Assembly: GCA_947179155.2 (NCBI GenBank)
Contig: OX359282.1
Location: 12,858,533 to 12,922,532 of the forward strand
Origin: Hedera helix
Taxonomy: Eukaryota > Streptophyta > Magnoliopsida > Apiales > Araliaceae
Reading direction: 5' to 3'
Length of the DNA stretch: 64,000 bases
Shown here piece after piece: positions 48,601 through 60,415 of the stretch. Under the pieces are notes generated by a model. The model ran no database searches, was not told the DNA's origin, and was given only the letters and a program-made list of their open reading frames with translations. Position 1 is the stretch's first letter. Every line of letters begins with the position of its first letter. The position numbers and the translations under genes are program-made.

Positions 48601-51600
48601 TTCATTTGAGGAAACTTGAAAATCGGTTCGTTATTTCCTCAAAATTTGCAAACAAATAGGTGATTAGGAGTCATATTACTTTGTTACACTTCGGTTATCC
48701 TCAAAAGGAGCAATCCTATCAAACTCGCATTGAAAACAATGCGTACAACGTACGCAAGTCTTCATTTGAGGAAACTTGTTATTCGATTCGTTATTTCCTC
48801 AAAATTTGCAAACAAATAGGTGATTAGGAGTCATATTACTTCGTTACACTTCAGTTATCCTCAAAAGGAGCAATCCTGTGAGTCTCGCATTGAAAACAAT
48901 GCGTCAAAGGCACACAAGTCTTCATTTGAGGAAACTTGCTATTCGGTTCGTTATTTCCTCAAAATTTGCAAACAAATAGGTGATTAGGAGTCATATTACT
49001 TTGTTATACTTCGGTTAGCCTCAAAAGAAGCAATCCTATCACTCTCGCATTGAAAACAACACGTACAACGTACGCAAGTCTTCATTTGAGCAAACTTGCT
49101 AATCGGTTCGTTATTTCCTCAAAATTTGCAAACAAATAGGTGATTAGGAGTCATATTACTTCGTTACACTTCAGTTATCCTCAAAAGGAGCAATCCTATG
49201 AGTCTCGCATTGAAAACAATGCGTCAAAGGAACACAAGTCTTCATTTGAGGAAACTTGCTATTGGGTTCGTTATTTCCTCAAAATTTGCAAACAAATAGG
49301 TGATTAGGAGTCATATTATTTCGTTACACTTCGGTTATCCTCGAAAGGAGCAATCCTATCAAACTCGCATTGAAAACAATGCGTACAACATACGCCAGTC
49401 TTCAATTGAGTAAACTTGCTATTCAGTTCATTATTTCCTCAAAATTTGCAAACAAATAGGTGATTAGGAGTCATATTACTTTGTTATACTTCGGTTAAAC
49501 TCAAAAGAAGCAATCCTATCGCTCTCGCATTGAAAACAATGCGTACAAGGCACACAAGTCTTCATTTGAGGAAACTTGCTAATCGGTTCGTTATTTCCTC
49601 AAAATTTGCAAACAAATAGGTGATTAGGAGTCATATTACTTTGTTATACATCGGTTAGCCTCAAAAGAAGCAATCCTATCACTCTCGCATTGAAAACAAC
49701 GCGTACAACGTAAGCAAGTATTCATTTGAGCAAACTTGCTAATCAGTTCGTTATTTCCTCAAAATTTGCAAACAAATAGGTGATTAGGAGTCATATTACT
49801 TCGTTACACTTCGGTTATCCTCAAAAGGACCGATCCTATCAAACTCGCATTGAAAACAACGCGTACAACGTACGCAAGTCTTTCTTTGAGTAAACTTGCT
49901 ATTCGGTTCGTTATTTCCTCAAAATTTGCAAACAAATAGGTGATTAGGAGTCATATTACTTCGTTACACTTCGGTTATCCTCAAAAGAAGCAATCCTATC
50001 ACTCCCGCATTGAAAACAATGCGTACAATGTACGCAAGTCTTCATTTGAGGAAACTTGCTAATCGGTTCGTTATTTCCTCAAAATTTGCAAACAAATAGG
50101 TGATTAGGAGTCATATTACTTCGTTACACTTCGGTTATCCTCAAAAGAAACGATCCTATCATTCTCGCATTGAAAACAATGCGTACAATGTACGCAAGTC
50201 TTCATTTGAGGAAACTTGCTAATCGGTTCGTTATTTCCTCAAAATTTGCAAACAAATAGGTGATTAGGAGTCATATTACTTCGTTACACTTCGTTTATCC
50301 TCAAAAGGAGAAATCCTGTGAGTCTCGCATTGAAAATAATGCGTCAAAGGAACACAAGTCTTCATTTGAGGAAACTTGCAAATCGGTTCGTTATTTCCTC
50401 AAAATTTGCAAACAAATAGGTGATTAGGAGTCATATTACTTCGTTACACTTCGGTTATCCTCAAAAGGAGCAATCCTATCAAACTCGCATTGAAAACAAT
50501 GCGTACAACGTACGCAAGTCTTCATTTGAGGAAACTTGCTATTCGCTTCGTTATTTCCTCAAAATTTGCAAACAAATAGGTGATTAGGAGTCATATTACT
50601 TCGTTACACTTCAGTTATCCTCAAAAGGACCAATCCTATGAGTCTCGCATTGAAAACAATGCGTCAAAGGAACACAAGTCTTCATTTGAGGAAACTTGCT
50701 ATTGGGTTCGTTATTTCCTCAAAATTTGCAAACAAATAGGTGATTAGGAGTCATATTATTTCGTTACACTTCGGTTATCCTCGAAAGGAGCAATCCTATC
50801 AAACTCGCATTGAAAACAATGCGTACAACATACGCAAGTCTTCAATTGAGGAAACATGCTATTCAGTTCGTTATTTCCTCAAAATTTGCAAACAAATAGG
50901 TGATTAGGAGTCATATTACTTTGTTATACATCGGTTAGCCCCAAAAGAAGCAATCCTATCGCTCTCGCATTGAAAACAATGCGTACAAGGCACGCAAGTC
51001 TTCATTTGAGGAAACTTGCAAATCGGTTCGTTATTTCCTCAAAATTTGCAAACAAATAGGTGATTAGGAGTCATATTACTTTGTTATACTTCGGTTAGCC
51101 TCAAAAGAAGCAATCCTATCACTCTCGCATTGAAAACAACGCGTACAACGTACGCAAGTCTTCATTTGAGCAAACTTGCAAATCGGTTCGTTATTTCCTC
51201 AAAATTTGCAAACAAATAGGTGATTACGAGTCATATTACTTCGTTACACTTCGGTTATCCTCAAAAGGAGCAATCCGGTTAGTCTCGCATTGAAAACAAT
51301 GCGTCAAAGGCACACAAGTCTTCATTTGAGGAAACTTGCTATTCGGTTCGTTATTTACTCAAAATTTGCAAACAAATAGGTGATTAGGAGTCATATTACT
51401 TTGTTATACTTCGGTTAGCCTCAAAAGAAGCAATCCTATCACTCTCGCTTTAAAAACAACGCGTACAACGTACGCAAGTCTTCATTTGAGCAAACTTGCT
51501 AATCGGTTCGTTATTTCCTCAAAATTTGCAAACAAATAGGTGATTAGGAGTCATATTACTTTGTTACACTTCGGTTATCCTCAAAAGGAGCAATCCTATC

Positions 51601-54600
51601 AAACTCGTACTGAAAACAATGCGTACAACGTACGCAAGTCTTCATTTGAGGAAACATGCTGTTCGGTTCGTTATTTCCTCAAAATTTTCCAACAAATATG
51701 TGATCAGGAGTCATATTACTTCGTTACACTTCGGTTATCCTCAAAAGGAGCAATCCTCTCAAGCTCGCATTGAAAACAACGCGTACAACGTACACAATTC
51801 TTCATTTGAGGAAACTTGCAAATCGGTTCGTTATTTCCTCAAAATTTGCAAACAAATAGGTGATTACGAGTCATATTACTTCGTTACACTTCGGTTATCC
51901 TCAAAAGGAGCAATCCTGTGAGTCTCGCAATGAAAACAATACGTCAAAGGCACACAAGTCTTCATTTGAGGAAACTTGCTATTCGGTTCGTTATTTCCTC
52001 AAAATTTGCAAACAAATAGGTGATTAGGAGTCATATTACTTTGTTATACTTCGGTTAGCCTCAAAAGAAGCAATCTTATCACTCTCGCATTGAAAACAAC
52101 GCGTACAACGTACGCAAGTCTTCATTTGAGCAAACTTGCTAATCGGTTCGTTATTTTCTCAAAATTTGCAAACAAATAGGTGATTAGGAGTCATATTACT
52201 TCGTTACACTTCGGTTATCCTCAAAAGGACCGATCCCATCAAACTCGCATTGAAAACAATGCGTACAACGTACGCAAGTCTTCATTTGAGGAAACTTGCT
52301 ATTCGGTTCGTTATTTCCTCAAAATTTGCAAACAAATAGGTGATTAGGAGTCATATTACTTCGTTACACTTCGGTTATCCTCAAAAGGAGCAATCCTATC
52401 AAGCTCGCATTGAAAACAACGCGTACAACGTACGCAAGTCTTCATTTGAGGAAACTTGCAAATCGGTTCGTTATTTCCTCAAAATTTGCAAACAAATAGG
52501 TGATTAGGAGTCATATTACTTCGTTACACTTCGGTTATCCTCAAAAGGACTGATCCTATCAAACTCGCATTGAAAACAATGCGTACAACGTACGCAAGTC
52601 TTCATTTGAGGAAACTTGCTATTCGGTTCGTTATTTCCTCAAAATTTGCAAACAAATAGGTGATTAGGAGTCATATTACTTCGTTACACTTCGGTTATCC
52701 TCAAAAGGAGCAATCCTGTGAGTCTCGCATTGAAAACAATGCGTCAAAGGAACACAAGTCTTCATTTGAGGAAACTTGCTAATCGGTTTGTTATTTCCTC
52801 AAAATTTGCAAACAAATAGGTGATTAGGAGTCATATTACTTCGTTACACTTCGGTTATCCTCAAAAGAAGCAATCCTATCACTCTCGCATTGAAAACAAT
52901 GCGTACAAGGTACGCAAGTCTTCATTTGAGGAAACTTGCTAATCGGTTCGTTATTTCCTCAAAATTTGCAAAGAAATAGGTGATTAGGAGTCATATTACT
53001 TCGTTACACTTCGGTTATCCTCAAAAGGAGCAATCCTATCAAGCTCGCATTGAAAACAACGCGTACAACGTACGCAAGTCTTCATTTGAGGAAACTTACA
53101 AATCAGTTCGCTATTTCCTCAAAATTTGCAAACAAATAGGTGATTAGGAGTCATATTACTTCGTTACACTTCGGTTATCCTCAAAAGGACCGATCCTATC
53201 AAACTCGCATTGAAAACAATGCGTACAACGTACGCAAGTCTTCATTTGAGGAAACTTGCTATTCGGTTCGTTATTTCCTCAAAATTTGCAAACAAATAGG
53301 TGATTAGGAGTCATATTACTTCGTTACACTTCGGTTATCCTCAAAAGAAGCAATCCTATCACTCTCGCATTGAAAACAATGCGTACAATGTACGCAAGTC
53401 TTCATTTGAGGAAACTTGCTAATCGGTTCGTTATTTCCTCAAAATTTGCAAACAAATAGGTGATTAGGAGTCATATTACTTCGTTACACTTCGGTTATCC
53501 TCAAAAGGAGCAATCCTGTGAGTCTCGCATTGAAAACAATGCGTCAAAGGCACACAAGTCTTCATTTGAGGAAACTTGCTATTCGGTTCGTTATTTCCTC
53601 AAAATTTGCAAACAAATAGGTGATTAGGAGTCATATTACTTTGTTATACTTCGGTTAGCCTCAAAAGAAGCAATCCTATCACTCTCGCATTGAAAACAAT
53701 GCGTACAACGTACGCAAGTCTTCATTTGAGCAAACTTGCTAATCGGTTCGTTATTTCCTCAAAATTTGCAAACAAATAGGTGATTAGGAGTCATATTACT
53801 TCGTTACACTTCGGTTATCCTCAAAAGGACCGATCCTATCAAACTCGCATTGAAAACAATGCGTACAACGTACGCAAGTCTTCATTTGAGGAAACTTGCT
53901 ATTCGGTTCGTTATTTCCTCAAAATTTGCAAACAAATAGGTGATTAGGAGTCATATTACTTCGTTACACTTCGGTTATCCTCAAAAGAAGCAATCCTATC
54001 ACTCTCGCATTGAAAACAATGCGTACAATGTACGCAAGTCTTCATTTGAGGAAAATTGCTAATCGGTTCGTTATTTCCTCAAAATTTGCAAACAAATAGG
54101 TGATTAGGAGTCATATTACTTCGTTACACTTCGGTTATCCTCAAAAGGAGCAATCCTGTGAGTCTCGCATTGAAAACAATGCGTCAAAGGCACACAAGTC
54201 TTCATTTGAGGAAACTTGCTATTCGGTTCGTTATTTCCTCAAAATTTGCAAACAAATAGGTGATTAGGAGTCATATTACTTTGTTATACTTCGGTTAGCC
54301 TCAAAAGAAGCAATCCTATCACTCTCGCATTGAAAACAACGCGTACAACGTACGCAAGTCTTCATTTGAGCAAACTTGGTAATCGGTTCGTTATTTCCTC
54401 AAAATTTGCAAACAAATAGGTGATTAGGAGTCATATTACTTCGTTACACTTTGGTTATCCTCAAAAGGACCGATCCATTCAAACTCGCATTGAAAACAAT
54501 GCGTACAACGTACGCAAGTCTTCATTTGAGGAAACTTGCTATTCGGTTCGTTATTTCCTCAAAATTTGCAAACAAATAGGTGATTAGGAGTCATATTACT

Positions 54601-55605
54601 TCGTTACCCTTCGGTTATCCTCAAAAGGAGCAATCCTATCAAGCTCGCATTGAAAACAACGCGTACAACGTACGCAAGTCTTCATTTGAGGAAACTTGCT
54701 ATTCGGTTCGTTATTTCCTCAAAATTTGCAAACAAATAGGTGATTAGGAGTCATATTACTTCGTTACACTTCGGTTATCCTCAAAAGGAGCAATCCTGTG
54801 AGTCTCGCATTGAAAACAATGCGTCAAATGCACACAAGTCTTCATTTGAGGAAACTTGCTATTCGGTTCATTATTTCCTTAAAATTTGCAAACAAATAGG
54901 TGATTAGGAGTCATATTACTTTGTTATACTTCGGTTAACCTCAAAAGAAGCAATCCTATCACTCTCGCATTGAAAACAATGCGTACAACGTACGCAAGTC
55001 TTCATTTGAGCAAACTTGCTAATCGGTTCGTTATTTCCTCAAAATTTGCAAACAAATAGGTGATTAGGAGTCATATTACTTCGTTACACTTCGGTTATCC
55101 TCAAAAGGACCGATCCTATCAAACTCGCATTGAAAACAATGCGTACAACGTACGCAAGTCTTCATTTGAGGAAACTTGCTATTCGGTTCGTTATTTCCTC
55201 AAAATTTGCAAACAAATAGGTGATTAGGAGTCATATTACTTTGTTACACTTCGGTTATCCTCAAAAGCAGCAATCCTATCACTCTCGCATTGAAAACAAT
55301 GCGTACAATGTACGCAAGTCTTCATTTGAGGAAACTTGCTAATCGGTTCGTTATTTCCTCAAAATTTGTAAACAAATAGGTGATTAGGAGTCATATTACT
55401 TCGTTACACTTCGGTTATCCTCAAAAGGACTGATCCTATCAAACTCGCATTGAAAACAATGCGTACAACGTACGCAAGTCTTCATTTGAGGAAACTTGCT
55501 ATTCAGTTCGTTATTTCCTCAAAATTTGCAAACAAATAGGTGATTAGGAGTCATATTACTTTGTTATACTTCGGTTAGCCTCAAAAGAAGCAATCCTATC
55601 ACTCT
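45681..55605 (+). repeat. ~160-bp satellite array, inverted right block
   Basis: About 62 monomers in reverse-complement orientation to the left arrays (ATTAGGAGTCATATTAC reads on plus). From 48181 to 55381 the phase is kept exactly: 7,200 bp = 45 x 160 with no net indel. Subtypes differ from the left. There is a D-type with GTGAGTCTCGCATTG and GCGTCAAAGGAACACAAG, a C-type with AAGCTCGCATTGAAAACAAC, and a B-type that keeps 160 bp (CATTTGAGCAAACTTGC). Older duplications are visible, for example the ACATACGCCAGTC monomer at 45681, 47281 and ~49361. No genes. Confidence 0.96.
53181..55420. repeat. 640-bp tetrameric higher-order repeat
   Basis: The monomer marked GGACCGATCC recurs at 53181, 53821, 54461 and 55101, exactly 640 bp apart. 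The order within a unit is GGACCGATCC type, GAAGCAATCC/ACAATGTACG type, GTGAGTCTC type, then TTAGCC/GAAGCAATCC type. The third unit carries a C-type monomer in second place. The fourth is partial, breaking order after 55420. Confidence 0.85.
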
Positions 55606-55790
55606 TGTAATATTCCGAACTTCCGAGAGAGTTGTAATCCAACTTTATGTGAATAAATAAAGCTTGAATTACATCTTATATGTGTTATGGAATCTTCGTT
55701 ATTGCTTATTTATGTGTTTCGATTCAAGTAGACAGCCTTAGCACGAAAAAGGAACATAAAAGTTTTTTCTTCAAAAATCTGAAAAGAAGA

Positions 55791-55829
55791 TAAACCCTAA
55801 ACCCTAAACCCTAGGGTCTAAACCCTAGG
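55791..55829. repeat. Telomere-like CCCTAAA block in LTR
   Basis: Three perfect consecutive AAACCCT units followed by CCCTAGGG and another AAACCCTAGG, near the start of U3. A second AACCCTAAGGGTT-rich tract lies at 56345-56412. These are telobox-type motifs. Confidence 0.8.
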
Positions 55830-56969
55830 AATTCTAACCTAAGCTCCCAAGCGAAACGTGTACGTCAGAATGACATTCTGTTTCAAGATTCAACCTTCCC
55901 ACAATTTGAAAACACGTAACAGTCAATAATAGTTTTTCTCGAAAAACGTGTAAAAGCACTATTCACGAGGTGACGTTTTTCATTCGTTTGACTGTTTCTT
56001 TCATCTGTAGGACTTCTTACATTTCACAACATAGTGATAATATGAGGTTTAGATGTCAGGGAATCAATAAAATTTTCTTGGGAAAAAGACGAAAAAGACA
56101 CGATTTACGAGAAAACGTTTGTCGTCTTTTTGAACGTTCTTTTCAACGTTTGGACTTTTTCCATTTCACGATATAGCATTTATACGGGGAATAGATACCA
56201 GGGAGCCACTGATATTTTTCCCAAAATAAAACGTAAAACGCTCTTCAAACGAAAACGCTTTCTATTTTTGAACGTTCCGTTGAAGAATATTGCGTTTGTA
56301 TTAAACCACCGATGCTTAATATGCAATAAAAGTTTTTGTAAAGAAAACCTAATTTTAGGGTTTGAGAAAACCTAACCCTAAGGGTTGAACCCTAAGGGTT
56401 AGAAACCCTAGAGAGCACTATTCATAAATACGAAAATTATACGAAAATAATACGAAAATAATACGATAATAATACGAAAATTATACGGTATAAATACGAA
56501 AAAGTCAAATGTGAATAGTAAAAGTCAACTATACTAATTAGTATACTAATCAAGATTAAGGCTAAACTAAGTAAGTTTGATTAGTTAAAATGATTCACTA
56601 ATCAACCAATCACATGTTAGCTTAATTAAGGACTAAACTAACCTTGACCAATCATGGTTAAGCAAAGAAAAACAAGTTAGATTAACTAAACTAGATAAAG
56701 AAACACTAGTTACACTAACTAATTATCAACTAAATCCATGTAAAATTAAGTTAACCAATCAAAATCCAAGCTAGCTATCCATGTGATTAGTTTTTGACCA
56801 ATGAGCACAAAGTAAAGCAAGATGGAATCTAGGCCATTGGATCAAAATGTCCAGCCATTTTGTGCTTTTAATGAGGTGTCCTAAGTTCTTAAATATGTGT
56901 CCAAGTCCCTATGTAAACTAATAATAACTTCAAGGACTAAAAGTGTAATTAAAGAAACTTGACTTTTCC

Positions 56970-56978
56970 TATAAATAG
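56970..56978 (+). promoter_or_regulatory. LTR TATA box (autonomous element)
   Basis: TATAAATAG preceded by TTTTCC, at the place equivalent to 26726. The following ~2.5 kb of LTR would be leader RNA. Confidence 0.7.
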
Positions 56979-57176
56979 CAAGCTTAGTTCACTTGATTCA
57001 CCATTCATTTTCAAAGCTCAAAAATCAAGTATCAAAGCTATACATATATTGAGAGAGAGTTCTAGTGAGTTACTATCTTGGATATTGCAAAGAAATAGTT
57101 AAAGCTTGCAAACACCAAAGGTACAATCTCTTATAGTTTTTATGTTCGTTTTTTCTTTCGTCTTAAATTTTCAAAA

Positions 57177-57559
57177 GCTCAAGAACGCGAGTCGTAGCCA
57201 TGTACGATTGTCGTTCTCCGTGTTCTTCACGTGTTCTTGAGCCTTTCTACATTTTGTAGTAGTTATAATGTCGAAATTCAATTCATAGTTTAAAGCTTAA
57301 TGAACATACGTAGTGGTCATGTACGGTTCATCCGTTCTCCGCGTTTGCGTATGTTCTTGAGCATTTTTATAAATTGTTTTTAATCAATTATGTAAGCCGT
57401 TATAATGACCAATTTTTGTCAACTATAAAGTGTTATAATCACTTATGTAAGCAGTTATAATGCTCAAATTATTTCATGTACGAAAACCAAAAGCTCAAGA
57501 ACATAGTCGTTACCATGTACGGTTTAACCGTTCTTCGTGTTCTTCGTATGTTCTTGAGC
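57177..57559 (+). other. Leader hairpin row (autonomous element)
   Basis: Three stem-loops: 57177-57242 (GCTCAAGAAC/GTTCTTGAGC, extended by a G-U pair), 57302-57356 (GAACATACG/CGTATGTTC) and 57493-57559 (GCTCAAGAACATA/TATGTTCTTGAGC, 13 perfect pairs). Apex stems are ACGA/TCGT, ACGG/CCGT and ACGG/CCGT. Compared with 26902-27267, several positions changed in both arms together. Confidence 0.7.
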
Positions 57560-59073
57560 AAAAGTCATGAATCTTTCTATGAGAAGGTTTGTGATTTGTT
57601 ATTTTTATGTTATAAAGTGATATTGAGTCTTACAACATGATTTCATAAAGAGTTAAAGCAAGCGGTACCATGTTTCACATGGTTAACCCTAAAAATATTG
57701 TTCAATGTAAGCATACTGACCTTTTTGCTAAAATTACGAAATTTTAAATTCAGAATCTGCCTTAGTAACCTAAATGAAAGTTGTAGATCATGAAATTCTA
57801 AGCAATTTAGACTCAAAAAATCACTTTAAAATGTTTCCGGATGACAAAGTTATGGCAATTACCGGAAAGGATGTCAAAGCTGAAAATTTTAAGGGGCTTG
57901 CGGGTGGAAGCCCTAAATTTTGAGTTTTTGAGTTAGCCAAGTTTTCTAAAAATTCTACCAATGCAAATAGTCTAGTTTAGTGATAAAAACACGTATAGAA
58001 CGAAAAAATTCGATAAACTAACATTCGGTACACGAAACCCTTTGTATAGGCGCTTTAAACGATTACCGGGAAACCCTAAATTGTGCTAAAGGCAAGTTTT
58101 CTATCCTTAAACTTTGTTTACTTGCTTTCTATGTGATTTATACATTTTGTGTATGCAACGTGTTATAAATCTTTGATACGAGAGTTATTGCTTCTTGTTT
58201 CGGCATAACTTGCAAAATGAAATGATTATTCGTGATAAATTCGAATCATGCTTTATTATATCAAACCAAGTCGTCTTGGGGCGATCCTGACATGTGAAGT
58301 AAACTGAGATGAACAAATATGTATTACTGTTCTTGATCTGTCCAGTGTATTGTATGTTATGCATAACATAGGATGTCGTTAGGTTGATCCCCTTTCTATA
58401 TCCACTGTAAAAGGTTCTAAGTCGAAAGACAAAGAACAGTTCAAGGTCTAACCACCACTCAGTCTTGCTATGTTAAAACATTTGTAAATATCAATTGTTA
58501 TTCCATGAGTCCTTACAATCCTTATCAGTGTGAGTTCACTTATATGTTATGTGTTTAAGACTTGCTGAGCATTTTAGCTCACCCTTGCATATAAACCTAA
58601 TGTGCAGACAAACCCGAGAGCTCCGGCTCGAAGAAGAAAGGAAAGAAGAAATACGTAGACTAGTTTACTGCTTTCCTTAACTGTTCTTAACTGTAGTCAT
58701 AATGACATTTTGTAATAAGAACAAGTTCAACACATGTAACCGAATATTATATAAATATTATCAAGTTTTATCACATTCTCTTGTTACGTCTTTACTTTGA
58801 TTAAACTTAGAATTGTTAAAACTTAACATAGTATTAATAATGATCTATTTATCTGGATGAGGATCGGTAAATAACTTGTGAGTGCTGTACATCCGAGACA
58901 GAACTAAGCGATGTTGACTAGTCAAATCCATCGTTAAGGTTCCTCGGACCCAGGTATAACTCGTTATTACTATTCTGAATGTCGGATAAGTAGGATTATT
59001 AATATGAAGAGATATCACTATAAACAAATATGTTTCGAATGAGGGTTTTAACTATTTGGGTAATGTTCTGTAC

Positions 59074-59182
59074 GGAAAGAGAATTTTGCACCGGACAAAG
59101 ATACAACCATTTGTCACGGATAAAGATGCAAACATTTATCACGGGTGAAGATGCAAACATTCACCGCGAGATTCTCTGTTCC
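59074..59182 (+). other. Cloverleaf-like structured module, autonomous element
   Basis: Same 109-nt architecture as 28798-28906: a GGAA-AGAGAAT/ATTCTCT-g-TTCC closing stem and three hairpins GACAAA/TTTGTC, GATAAA/TTTATC and GGTGAA/TTCACC with 10-nt loops. Only the third loop differs (GATGCAAACA). Confidence 0.7.
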
Positions 59183-59454
59183 CAAGAGCCATCCTAATGA
59201 TTTAATGCCGTGGATGTTGAAACATGTAAAGTTATAGAATATCTAAATATTAAGGATAAAAAGGTTATGTTTGAGTATTAAGTCTCTTGTATCAATTATA
59301 AGGACTTGATATAAAATAATGAAAGATCTTTGGGAATTAGGATGAGAACTTTGTTTGAGAATAAAGGAAATCATCTATAAACCTATTGATTTAGCATTTG
59401 TAGTGAGCACCAAGTCATCTATAGTAAGTATAGTGATTTGGGGGCGTCACAGGT

Positions 59455-59466
59455 TGGTATCAAAGC
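59455..59466 (+). promoter_or_regulatory. Primer binding site, variant tRNA-iMet type
   Basis: TGGTATCAAAGC, three bases after the LTR, differing by one base from the TGGTATCAGAGC consensus seen at 29234. Confidence 0.8.
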
Positions 59467-59646
59467 TGTAGATTATAGCTCTAAAGTAGCAAGTACTTTA
59501 GGATATAATCTGATCGTTTAAGTTAAATAGACTTGTGAAGAGTCTAATAGATAATTAAAAGATGATAATAAACTTTAAATCTTAATTAATTAAAAGACAT
59601 TATGTGAAAGAACTATACTAATTAAAGTCAATCTTGTTTTGTAGAA

Positions 59647-60207
59647 ATGGCTGACATACACGAAGACAATGCTCAAGCCTTGGACTACGAAAGTGATCCG
59701 AGCGAGTATTCTAGTAGTGAATCTGAAGCAGAGGAGCCAAATCAGAACTTGGAACTACATGATGCCGGAGAGGCAAACCTAATAGAAGATGCAGATGTAA
59801 TAGACTTACCAACTTACGATGAGATCATCGCCGAGTTGGAAGAGGATGCTGCTGAAATGATGGCCTATGGAGAAGCTCAAGAAGAGCGGGTGGAACAACT
59901 CCAAAATGAAAACCAGGCCAACATGAACAAGGCCAATGGTATTATGGAGGTACTAGAAAGGAGGTGGTTGGATGAAGCTGAAAGAAGCTACCAACTACAG
60001 ATGCAGCTAGAAGCTTCCCAAGAGGAAGTATACCTCCTGCGAGCAAATCGTGCTCGTATTAAACGAGCTTATGGTGCTTCTTATGCCAAGCTCGAGAAAA
60101 AAGTAATTAAATTCCCCTCACCAGCCAAAGATTTGGGGTTCGAAATTAATAGGTCTGTGGTACTTAGTATGATCCACAAGATCAAAAAGAAGGCTAGAAA
60201 GATCTAG
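59647..60207 (+). CDS. Extra ORF upstream of gag: acidic coiled-coil protein, unknown function
   Basis: A complete 186-codon frame between the primer site and gag, on the same strand. The start is chosen because the ATG has A at -3 and G at +4 and is the first in the leader after the primer site. Residues 1-80 are very acidic with a serine-rich patch (EYSSSESEAEE near 21-30). Residues ~65-150 are rich in E, Q, L and K with heptad-like spacing, suggesting a long coiled coil. The C-terminal ten residues are basic (HKIKKKARKI). No enzyme or zinc motif is visible. I do not recognise the family. Most chromoviruses have nothing here; Ogre-type Tat elements are known to carry an ORF1 between LTR and gag, but the rest of this element is not Tat-like. 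It is absent from the interior at 29232-31275. The intact frame suggests it is or was recently functional. Confidence 0.7.
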   Translation: MADIHEDNAQALDYESDPSEYSSSESEAEEPNQNLELHDAGEANLIEDADVIDLPTYDEIIAELEEDAAEMMAYGEAQEERVEQLQNENQANMNKANGIMEVLERRWLDEAERSYQLQMQLEASQEEVYLLRANRARIKRAYGASYAKLEKKVIKFPSPAKDLGFEINRSVVLSMIHKIKKKARKI

Positions 60208-60415
60208 TCAAGTAACGTGTAATAATTAGTATGTTGTAAATGTTTTGTTTAGCATTTCCCATTTTTATAAGGGATGCTAATAGTCGTTAAGTAATTCAGC
60301 TCATTCGGATAATGTACTGTACAAATTTTAGTTATATAAGAAGTTTGTTTATGAAATATGTCTTACACTTTTTAATGCTTTCATATTTACACGTATGTTT
60401 CATTTTATTTAGAAA
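60208..60415 (+). other. Spacer between extra ORF and gag
   Basis: An AT-rich 208-bp spacer without a conserved frame. A 69-codon frame (60312-60521) overlaps the gag start in another frame and looks fortuitous. How gag is translated downstream of the first ORF (splicing, re-initiation or a separate RNA) is not shown. Confidence 0.5.

Larger units (their letters stand above)
55606..59451 (+). repeat. 5' LTR of the autonomous element
   Basis: 3,846 bp, TGTAATATTCC to GGGGGCGTCACA. It is related to the LTR at 25380 over long blocks (U3 around 55910-56120, leader 57170-57600, and the block from about 58800 to 59240). Distinctive parts are telomere-like tracts at 55791-55829 and 56345-56412, a TACGA-rich tract at 56425-56495, a TATA box at 56970, leader hairpins at 57177-57559 and the cloverleaf-like module at 59074-59182. 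Small frames at 55970, 56130 and 58845 (minus) show no recognisable product. Confidence 0.9.

Noticed and set aside
51540..51921. Plus-strand frames of 77 and 100 codons in the right array
   Set aside because: The same satellite reading frames as on the left, now on plus because the array is inverted.
8794..55605. CRISPR-like array
   Set aside because: Units are ~160 bp and directly adjacent, without unique spacers, and the context is a plant genome. It is a satellite.
55791..55829. True interstitial telomere or chromosome-end fusion
   Set aside because: Only three to four units, located at a constant place inside LTRs, so it is part of the element and not a fusion scar.
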